Below are positions 1-5,497 of a stretch of DNA of 6,610 nucleotides, one piece after another. Under the pieces are notes generated by a model. The model was not told the DNA's origin. It did no database searches and was given only the letters and a program-made list of their open reading frames with translations. The translations under genes and the position numbers were made by a program. Source of the stretch: Pseudomonadota bacterium. Its GTDB lineage: Bacteria > Pseudomonadota > Alphaproteobacteria > Sphingomonadales > Sphingomonadaceae. Numbering within the stretch: the stretch's first letter is position 1; each line of letters begins with the position of its first letter. The stretch lies in assembly GCA_023386135.1 (NCBI GenBank), contig JAEWKG010000336.1:1-6610 (forward strand). The letters are read 5' to 3'.

Positions 1-667
1 CGTCGATCTTGAGGTCCTTGTCCTCGATCTGCACGTCGACCTCGTCGGGCTCGGGCAGGACCGCGACGGTCGCGGCGGAGGTGTGGATGCGCCCCCCGCT
101 TTCGGTCACCGGCACCCGCTGGACGCGGTGAACGCCGCTCTCGAACTTCAATTTGGCGAACACGCCCGAGCCGGCGACGTTGGCGACGATTTCCTTGAAC
201 CCGCCGATGTCGGAGGCGTTCATGCTGACCGGCTCGACCCGCCAGCCCTGCTCGGCGGCGAAACGCTCGTACATGCGGTATAGGTCGGCCGCGAACAGCG
301 CCGCCTCGTCACCGCCGGTGCCGGCGCGGATTTCGAGCATCGCCGGCTTCGCATCGGCGCTATCGCGCGGGAGCATGGCGATCGACAGCGAGCGCTCCGC
401 CTCGGGCAGCTCGGCGCGCAGGCGCATCGCCTCTTCCTCGGCGAGCTGGCGCATTTCGGGATCGGCATCGTCGAGCGCCTCGAGCTCGGCCAGCTCCCCG
501 CGCATCGTCCGCACCGCTTCGGCAGTGCGCGCGACCGGTTCGAGCTCGGCATAGTCGCGGCTGGCGGCGACGAACTCCGCGCCCTCCAGCGTGCCCGAAG
601 CGAGCCGCGCCTCGAGTTCGCTGAAGCGGTGCAGGATTTGTTCGAGCCTTTCGGCGGGGATGGTCAT
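1..667 (-). CDS. prfA: Peptide chain release factor 1 (RF1), 3' part cut off by window edge
   Basis: RF1 recognises UAA and UAG stop codons in the ribosomal A site and triggers release of the finished protein in the cytoplasm. The frame starts at ATG 667 and stays open to base 2, giving 222 residues of a protein usually near 355-360. Residues 1-100 are the charged helical N-terminal domain. Residues 108-135 carry the family block PAMLEIRAGTGGDEAALF. Residues 179-206 carry GVHRVQRVPVTESGGRIHTS, in which PVT (186-188) is the RF1-type PxT stop-codon reading tripeptide; RF2 would have SPF. The window ends about ten residues before the expected GGQ peptidyl-hydrolysis loop, so that loop is not visible. 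The start ATG overlaps the hisS stop as ATGA (667-664) with no clear Shine-Dalgarno, which suggests translational coupling to hisS. In related genomes prmC, the RF methyltransferase, often follows; that would lie outside this window. Confidence 0.97.
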   Translation of the reverse strand, partial: MTIPAERLEQILHRFSELEARLASGTLEGAEFVAASRDYAELEPVARTAEAVRTMRGELAELEALDDADPEMRQLAEEEAMRLRAELPEAERSLSIAMLPRDSADAKPAMLEIRAGTGGDEAALFAADLYRMYERFAAEQGWRVEPVSMNASDIGGFKEIVANVAGSGVFAKLKFESGVHRVQRVPVTESGGRIHTSAATVAVLPEPDEVDVQIEDKDLKID

Positions 668-1075
668 TGCGCGTCGAGATTGAGACGAAAGTCGACGGGG
701 TACCCTTCTGGCGTGCGCTCCGTGAAGCTCCCGCTGTGAAAGCGAAACAAAAGCGCGTGCACGAACTTACCTATGTGCCTCGGATTCGTCTTAAAGTCCG
801 AAGGTCCCTTGAAATTCACGAGCATCGACCTCGGATTTGACGAGCCATCATCGCGCACGATGATAATCATCGCTCCAGACGCTTGAGCCCGTTCAAACTG
901 CTTACGGAACCCCGCTTTAGAGAATTTGAAGCTGGTATCGAACTCGACGATGGCTCGGTGCCAGTAGGCGCTATCCATATCATTGAGGACGCCACGACTT
1001 TCTCGGCGAACATAAGCAAGGAGCGCCGCGGCCTTCGGGGCTGCTTCGACGCTCTCTGCAAGCACTACTATCGGG
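664..1075 (-). other. Low-GC segment encoding an atypical HisRS anticodon-binding domain (probable recombinant tract)
   Basis: By hand count, GC is 192/360 (53%) in 661-1020 against 208/300 (69%) in 1081-1380 within the same gene. About 76 of 120 codons end in G or C in 721-1080, against about 20 of 22 at the start of the gene. The segment is rich in codons otherwise scarce here (ATA, GTA, CTT, TCT, AAA, AAT, CGA). The change falls at the joint between catalytic core and anticodon-binding domain (around residue 320) and ends at the hisS stop. The reading frame is intact and the predicted fold order (strand-helix-strand-helix-strand-strand-helix) is kept, so this is not decay. Acquisition by homologous or illegitimate recombination is an inference; a lineage-specific fast-evolving domain is the alternative. 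Confidence 0.6.
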
Positions 1076-2046
1076 TTCGTGGACTGTCGCTCCCCCACCA
1101 ACATCGCCAGCCGCTCGATCCCTGCCGCCCAGCCGACCGCTGGGGTATGCGAACCGCCGAGGGTTTCGATCAGCCCGTCGTAGCGGCCGCCGCCCAGCAC
1201 CGTGCCTTGCGCGCCGAGGCGATCGGTGACGAACTCGAATGCGGTGTGGCGGTAGTAGTCGAGGCCGCGCACGAGAGCCGGGTTTCGCTCCCACGCCACG
1301 CCGGCGGCACCGAGGCCTTCGCACACCTTGGCGAAGTAGTCCTGCGCCTCGACCGAGAGGAAATCGTCGATCTTCGGCGCGTCGCCGACGAACGCCTGGT
1401 CGCGCGGATCCTTGCTGTCGAGGATGCGCAGCGGGTTCTTGTCGAGGCGTTCCTGCGAGTCCTCGCTCAGTTGCCCACGCACCCCGGCGAAATGCTCGAC
1501 CAGCGCGCTGCGCCACGCCTCGCGGCTGTCGCCGTCGCCGAGCGTGTTCAATTGCAGCGCCACCCCATCCGCGATGCCGAGCTCCTTCAGGAGCTGATCG
1601 GCCATCGCCAGCAGCTCGACATCGGCCTGCGGCTCGGCGGCGCCGATGATCTCGGCGTCGAGCTGGTGGAACTGGCGGTAGCGGCCCTTCTGCGGGCGCT
1701 CGTAGCGAAACAGTGGGCCGTGCGTGGCGACCTTCAGCGGCGCGTACTGCTGCCAGCCGTCGGTCAGGTAGGCGCGCGCGATCCCGGCGGTGAATTCGGG
1801 CCGCAGGGTCAGGCTCTCGCCGCCGCGGTCCTCGAAACTGTACATCTCCTTCGAGACAACATCGGTGGTCTCGCCGATCGAACGGCTGAATACCTCGGTC
1901 CGCTCGAACACCGGCATCTCGATGCGGCGGAAGCGGTAGAGTTTCCGAATACGCTCGAACGTCTCCACGACATACGCGAACGCCTCGGCGTCCGCGCCGA
2001 AGATGTCCTGGGTGCCGCGGATGGCTTGCGGGGTTTTCTGGCTCAT
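664..2046 (-). CDS. hisS: Histidyl-tRNA synthetase with a divergent C-terminal domain
   Basis: This class II synthetase joins histidine to tRNA-His using ATP in the cytoplasm. It has 460 residues against roughly 410-425 for typical bacterial enzymes. The catalytic core is textbook: motif 1 region RIEMPVFE (41-48), motif 2 with FRYERPQKGRYRQFHQ (113-128), HisA signature LVRGLDYYRHTAFEF (258-272), HisB GGGRYDGL (285-292), and motif 3 VGWAAGIERL (304-313). The canonical motif 2 loop argues for a standard tRNA-His acceptor end. From about residue 320 the protein no longer resembles the usual sphingomonad anticodon-binding domain. An alternating strand/helix pattern remains, including KAGFRKQFERAQASGA (377-392), which matches the usual LKKQ..A.K.GA helix, but there is an extra loop near 350-365 and an extra tail near 435-460. 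GC content drops in exactly this part. The start gives the conserved TPQAIRGTQDIF N-terminus. It lies upstream of prfA in one operon and is divergent from the M61 peptidase gene. Confidence 0.97.
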   Translation of the reverse strand: MSQKTPQAIRGTQDIFGADAEAFAYVVETFERIRKLYRFRRIEMPVFERTEVFSRSIGETTDVVSKEMYSFEDRGGESLTLRPEFTAGIARAYLTDGWQQYAPLKVATHGPLFRYERPQKGRYRQFHQLDAEIIGAAEPQADVELLAMADQLLKELGIADGVALQLNTLGDGDSREAWRSALVEHFAGVRGQLSEDSQERLDKNPLRILDSKDPRDQAFVGDAPKIDDFLSVEAQDYFAKVCEGLGAAGVAWERNPALVRGLDYYRHTAFEFVTDRLGAQGTVLGGGRYDGLIETLGGSHTPAVGWAAGIERLAMLVGERQSTNPIVVLAESVEAAPKAAALLAYVRRESRGVLNDMDSAYWHRAIVEFDTSFKFSKAGFRKQFERAQASGAMIIIVRDDGSSNPRSMLVNFKGPSDFKTNPRHIGKFVHALLFRFHSGSFTERTPEGYPVDFRLNLDAQ

Positions 2047-2142
2047 TGCGCGGCGCGCACTAGCGGGTTCGCATCATCGGCGAAAGTCGCTCGTCGAACG
2101 GCGGGTTGCGCGCCCGCGAGGGTTCGCCCAGAGACTGCGGCC
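2047..2142. promoter_or_regulatory. Divergent intergenic region between hisS and the M61 peptidase gene
   Basis: These 96 bases separate two divergently transcribed start codons, so promoters for both the hisS-prfA operon and the peptidase operon should lie here. I see no convincing -35/-10 pair and no strong Shine-Dalgarno for either gene. The direct repeat gggttcgc occurs at 2065-2072 and 2120-2127. A nested imperfect inverted repeat is present: CGAAC 2095-2099 with GTTCG 2122-2126 enclosing GCGGG 2101-2105 with CCCGC 2113-2117. In such GC-rich DNA these could be chance. Confidence 0.5.
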
Positions 2143-4083
2143 ATGATTAATCGCATCGCCCTCCTCCCGCTCCTCGCCCTCGCTCTCGCCACCCCCGCTG
2201 TCGCTCAGGAGAGCAATCGCTCGATGCCGGTCGCCACCGCGCTCACCAACGCGACCCCGCTGCCCGCGGACACCCCGTGGCCGGGCGGCACGATCGACCT
2301 CGCCATCGACGCCAGCGACACCAAGCGCGGCCTCTACCGCGTGACCGAGACGATCCCGGTCCCCGCGGGCACCACCGAGCTGACGCTGCTCTATCCCGAG
2401 TGGCTCCCCGGCAACCACGCCGCGCGCGGGCCGATCGCGCAAGTCTCGGACATCCACTTCCTGGTCGACGGCAAGCCGGTGGCGTGGAAGCGCGATCCGC
2501 TCGACGTGTTCGCCTTCAAGGTGACGCTCCCTAAGGGCGCGAAAAACGTCGTCGCCAAGTTCGTCCACACCTCGCCGCTGCAATCCTCCGAGGGGCGCAT
2601 CACCATGACGCAGGAGATGCTCAACCTGCAGTGGGAGAAGATGAGCTTCTATCCCGCAGGCCACTACACACGCCGGATCGCGGTGCGGCCGAAGGTGACC
2701 TTCCCCAGGGACTGGAAGGCTTACACCGCGCTCGACGGCCAGAAGCGCGCCGGGGATACGGTGACCTGGGCGCCGACCGATTACGAGACGCTGGTCGATT
2801 CGCCGATCTTTGCCGGGATCAACGCGCAGAGCTGGGACATCGGCCAGGACGTGCGGCTCGACGTGGTGGCCGACAAGCCGACCCAGCTCGCGCTCGCGCC
2901 GCAGAACCTGCAGTCGTTCAAGAACCTGATCAACGAGGCCGACGCGCTGTTCGGCGCGCGGCACTTCGATCACTACGACATGCTGCTCGCGCTGACCGAC
3001 CGGATGGGCGGGATCGGGCTCGAGCATCATCGCTCTGCGGAAAACCAGTACGAGCCCGATGCCTTCGTCAAATGGGACGAGATGGATTGGGACCACAATG
3101 TCGTCAGCCATGAATTGGTGCACAGCTGGAACGGCAAGTTCCGCCGCCCGGCGGACCTCTGGACCCCCGACTACCGGACCCCGATGCAGGGCTCGCTGCT
3201 GTGGCTCTACGAAGGGCAGACCCAGTTCTGGGGCTACGTCCTCGCCGCGCGGTCGGGGATCCAGAAGAAGGATACCATTCTCGGCACCCTGGCGCGCAAC
3301 GCCGCGACCTATTCCGAAGGCCAGCCGGGCCGCGAGTGGCGCGACGTGGGCGACACCACCAACGATCCGATCGTGAATGCCCGCCGACCGCATCCCTATC
3401 CGTCGCTCCAGCGCAGCGAGGACTACTACGTCGAAGGCGCGCTGACCTGGCTCGAGGCGGACCAGATCATCCGCCAGGGCACCGGCGGTGCCAAGGGCCT
3501 CGACGATTTCGCCAAGGCGTTCTTCGGCATGCGCAACGGCGATTGGGGCGAACTGACCTATACCTTCGGCGACATCGTGAGCGCGCTGAACGGCGTCTAC
3601 CCCTACGATTGGGCGGGCTTCCTCACCACCCGCCTGCTGACACCCAACCAGCCCGCGCCCACCAGGGGGATCGAGATGGCGGGCTACCAGCTGGTCTGGC
3701 GCGACACGCCGAACCCCTACGACAAGGGCGTGATGGACAACGGCAAGGGCCTGGACCTCACCTATTCGCTGGGCTTCAACCTCGACAAGGACGGCAAGGT
3801 CACCTCGGCGCGGTGGGACGGGCCGGCGTTCAACGCGGGGCTCGTCAGCACCTCGCAAATCGTCGCGGTCAACGGCGAGGCCTACTCGGCGGACGTAATG
3901 AAGGCGGCGGTCACCGCGGCAGCGAACTCGAAGGCGCCCATCCAGCTGCTGGTCAAGCGCGGCGACAACTACGCCACCGTGCCGGTCGATTACCACGGCG
4001 GCCTGCGCTACCCCTGGCTGGTGCCGAGCGGCACGGGCGAGCAGCCGCTCGACCGCCTGCTCGCGCCGCGCACCGCACGGTAG
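2143..4083 (+). CDS. Exported M61-family zinc aminopeptidase with PDZ domain
   Basis: This 646-residue protein belongs to peptidase family M61, whose type member is the glycyl aminopeptidase of a sphingomonad; it probably trims N-terminal residues from peptides in the periplasm. Residues 1-21 form a signal peptide ending AVA before QES. An N-terminal beta-rich domain follows (about 45-225, with the family-typical LYPEWLPGNH near 83-92 and SPIFAG at 220-225). The catalytic domain has GGIGLEHHRS (289-298), the zinc site HELVH at 323-327 inside HELVHSWNGKF, and the likely third ligand E357 in LWLYEGQTQFWG. A PDZ domain lies near 533-612. The C-terminal RYPWL...LLAPR is usual for the family. The frame is open far upstream (to 883), but that part is antisense to hisS; ATG 2143 is chosen because it begins the signal peptide. 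The stop TAG lies six bases before the next gene, implying co-transcription. Exact substrate is unknown. Confidence 0.93.
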   Translation: MINRIALLPLLALALATPAVAQESNRSMPVATALTNATPLPADTPWPGGTIDLAIDASDTKRGLYRVTETIPVPAGTTELTLLYPEWLPGNHAARGPIAQVSDIHFLVDGKPVAWKRDPLDVFAFKVTLPKGAKNVVAKFVHTSPLQSSEGRITMTQEMLNLQWEKMSFYPAGHYTRRIAVRPKVTFPRDWKAYTALDGQKRAGDTVTWAPTDYETLVDSPIFAGINAQSWDIGQDVRLDVVADKPTQLALAPQNLQSFKNLINEADALFGARHFDHYDMLLALTDRMGGIGLEHHRSAENQYEPDAFVKWDEMDWDHNVVSHELVHSWNGKFRRPADLWTPDYRTPMQGSLLWLYEGQTQFWGYVLAARSGIQKKDTILGTLARNAATYSEGQPGREWRDVGDTTNDPIVNARRPHPYPSLQRSEDYYVEGALTWLEADQIIRQGTGGAKGLDDFAKAFFGMRNGDWGELTYTFGDIVSALNGVYPYDWAGFLTTRLLTPNQPAPTRGIEMAGYQLVWRDTPNPYDKGVMDNGKGLDLTYSLGFNLDKDGKVTSARWDGPAFNAGLVSTSQIVAVNGEAYSADVMKAAVTAAANSKAPIQLLVKRGDNYATVPVDYHGGLRYPWLVPSGTGEQPLDRLLAPRTAR

Positions 4084-4089
4084 CTCGGG

Positions 4090-4776
4090 GTGGCGCGCGA
4101 TGCGTCGCGGGCGGCAAAGAAAGCCGCCAAGATCGGCAATCGGCTTGCCCCGCCGCGCTTCCTCCTGTTCCTCGGCGCGCTCGTCGCGGCATATTTCGCG
4201 CACCGACAGTGGCTGCCGTCGGACGACTGGCGCGACGGGGCGGCGATGGCGTTCGACGCGGCGGCGCTGGTGTTCCTGGTCTCGCTCGTGCCGCTGCTGC
4301 GTCAGTGCAATGCCGAGCGGCTGCGCCGGCACGCCGCCGATAACGACACCAACCGCGGCCTGATCCTGATCTTCACCTCGCTGCTGGCGGTGGTGGCGAT
4401 GGCCGCGATTACCGGCGAGCTCAAAGACGCGCAGGCGGGTGACTGGGTCGCCATCGTCAAGCTGGTCGTCACGCTGCTGCTGATCTGGGCGTTCGCCAAC
4501 AGCATCTACGCGTTGCACTACGCGCACAGCTATTACGCGGCGGACGAGGGCAGCGGGAAGGACGTCGGCGGTATCGACTTCCCCGGCACTCCGGAGCCCG
4601 ATTATTGGGACTTCGCTTACTTCGCCTTCACCCTCGGCATGACGTTCCAGACTTCGGACGTCGACGTGACCTCGCGCGGCGTGCGCAAGGTGATGCTGTT
4701 CCATTGCTTCGCGGCATTCATCTTCAACATCGGGGTGATCGCGTTCACCATCAACGTGCTGGGCGGGGCGTCCTGA
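4090..4776 (+). CDS. DUF1345 family integral membrane protein
   Basis: This 228-residue inner-membrane protein has no known function. Hydrophobic segments lie near residues 21-38, 50-70, 89-108, 118-142, a weaker one at 172-187, and 200-224. The N-terminus is basic (ARDASRAAKKAAK), which favours a cytoplasmic end. The C-terminal half carries the characteristic block PDYWDFAYFAFTLGMTFQTSD (170-190) followed by RKVMLFHCFAAFIFNIGVI, which I recognise as DUF1345. The start is GTG 4090; the first in-frame ATG (residue 53) would remove the first membrane segment. No good Shine-Dalgarno precedes the GTG, and only CTC GGG lies between the upstream TAG stop and it in the same frame, so translation probably depends on reinitiation after the M61 gene. 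Pairing with an exported peptidase may be functional or merely positional. Confidence 0.85.
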   Translation: MARDASRAAKKAAKIGNRLAPPRFLLFLGALVAAYFAHRQWLPSDDWRDGAAMAFDAAALVFLVSLVPLLRQCNAERLRRHAADNDTNRGLILIFTSLLAVVAMAAITGELKDAQAGDWVAIVKLVVTLLLIWAFANSIYALHYAHSYYAADEGSGKDVGGIDFPGTPEPDYWDFAYFAFTLGMTFQTSDVDVTSRGVRKVMLFHCFAAFIFNIGVIAFTINVLGGAS

Positions 4777-4810
4777 CGCTTACGTGTTGCGGCGCAGCAT
4801 GAGCGGTCCT

Positions 4811-4815
4811 AAGGG
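4811..4815 (+). promoter_or_regulatory. Ribosome binding site of ppa
   Basis: AAGGG sits eight bases before the ATG at 4824, a good Shine-Dalgarno spacing, and supports that start. It is the clearest ribosome binding site in the window and suits a gene expected to be well expressed. Confidence 0.65.
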
Positions 4816-4823
4816 CCCGCGCC

Positions 4824-5360
4824 ATGCAAATCTCCAAGATTCCCGTGGGCGACAATCCGCCCGAGAGCCTCAACGTCATCATCGAAGTGCCCACCGGCGG
4901 CGAGCCGGTGAAGTACGAATTCGACAAGGAGAGCGGGGCGCTGTTCGTCGACCGCATCCTCCACACCCCGATGCGCTACCCGGCGAACTACGGCTTCGTG
5001 CCGCACACGTTGTCGGACGACGGCGACCCGCTCGATGCACTGGTGATCAGCCGCAGCCCTTTCATCCCCGGCTGCGTGGTCCGCGCACGTCCGATCGGCG
5101 TGCTCAACCTCGAAGACGAGCACGGCGGCGACGAAAAGCTGATCTGCGTGCCGGTCGACACCACCTTTCCGTATTACTCGGACGTCGGCGAGCGGCAGGA
5201 CCTGCCCTCGATCGTGCTCCAGCAGATCGAGCACTTCTTCACCCATTACAAGGATCTGGAAGCCGAAAAGTGGGTCCGTGTGGGCAAATGGGGCGACGCG
5301 GCCGAGGCACGCAAGGTCGTGCTCGACTGCATCGAGCGGGCGAAACAGGCGGGGAAGTAG
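4824..5360 (+). CDS. ppa: Inorganic pyrophosphatase, family I
   Basis: This soluble cytoplasmic enzyme hydrolyses pyrophosphate to two phosphates with Mg2+, pulling forward reactions such as tRNA charging, DNA and RNA synthesis. It has 178 residues, normal for the bacterial family I enzyme. The signature DDGDPLDALV is at 65-74. Every active-site residue known from the E. coli enzyme appears, shifted by one: E21, K30, E32, R44, Y56, D66, D68, D71, D98, D103, K105, Y142 and K143. Other family blocks include YPANYGFVPHT (52-62) and EHFFTHYKDLE (136-146). It lies 47 bases after the DUF1345 gene on the same strand, so it may be read through from that operon or have its own promoter in the gap. It converges on pmbA, with a palindromic element between them. 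Identification is secure. Confidence 0.98.
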   Translation: MQISKIPVGDNPPESLNVIIEVPTGGEPVKYEFDKESGALFVDRILHTPMRYPANYGFVPHTLSDDGDPLDALVISRSPFIPGCVVRARPIGVLNLEDEHGGDEKLICVPVDTTFPYYSDVGERQDLPSIVLQQIEHFFTHYKDLEAEKWVRVGKWGDAAEARKVVLDCIERAKQAGK

Positions 5361-5365
5361 CATTA

Positions 5366-5490
5366 ATCCCCTCTCCCCTTGAGGGAGAGGAAGGAGCCGC
5401 GCCAGCGGCGGAAGGAGAGGGGACCGCCGCCCAAGCGGCGGCTTGCGCCGCCGACCCCTCTCCCAACCCTCTCCCTCAAGGGGACAGGGC
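5366..5490. repeat. Palindromic REP-like intergenic element with nested inverted repeats
   Basis: This non-coding stretch between convergent genes is built of inverted repeats. Perfect 17-base outer arms lie at 5374-5390 and 5468-5484 (TCCCCTTGAGGGAGAGG and its complement). Inside them are 9-base arms GGAGAGGGG 5414-5422 and CCCCTCTCC 5455-5463, and a central perfect hairpin CCGCCGC 5424-5430, loop CCAA, GCGGCGG 5435-5441. The left outer arm is itself most of a hairpin. The CCCTCTCCC-TTGAGGGAGAGG type of sequence resembles dispersed intergenic repeats common in GC-rich proteobacteria, so further copies are expected elsewhere in this genome; that is inference. No open frame here looks like a gene. 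Confidence 0.8.
5370..5390. terminator. Possible terminator hairpin downstream of ppa
   Basis: CCTCTCCC (5370-5377) pairs perfectly with GGGAGAGG (5383-5390) around the loop CTTGA, ten bases after the ppa stop codon. There is no following T-run, so it is not a classical intrinsic terminator. With the rest of the palindromic element it may still stop or stabilise transcripts coming from both sides. Confidence 0.4.
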
Positions 5491-5497
5491 CAGAAAC

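Noticed and set aside
153..554. A 133-codon plus-strand frame opposite prfA
   Set aside because: The Ser/Ala-rich product is a shadow of the well-matched RF1 frame, which is open through to the window edge on the other strand.
664..1080. hisS 3' end as a disrupted pseudogene or an integration scar of a mobile element
   Set aside because: The frame is intact, the domain pattern is retained, and no integrase, terminal repeats or target duplication are visible. A domain replacement fits better.
2065..2127. Direct repeat gggttcgc at 2065-2072 and 2120-2127 as possible regulator binding sites
   Set aside because: Eight bases with only two copies in GC-rich DNA is easily chance, and spacing and flanks show no further match.
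883..2142. A 420-codon open extension upstream of the M61 start on the plus strand
   Set aside because: It is wholly antisense to hisS and the hisS promoter region, and the M61 signal peptide starts at 2143. An extended protein would bury the signal peptide internally.
2074..4704. An 876-codon open frame on the minus strand, antisense to the M61 and DUF1345 genes
   Set aside because: Its translation is low-complexity, rich in Arg, Ala, Val, Glu and His, with no recognisable domain, and it lies opposite two well-supported genes. Strong G/C third-position bias removes stop codons from such antisense frames.
5239..5466. A 75-codon minus-strand frame over the end of ppa and the palindromic element
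   Set aside because: It is antisense to ppa and otherwise made of repeat sequence; the predicted peptide is compositionally biased with no family resemblance.
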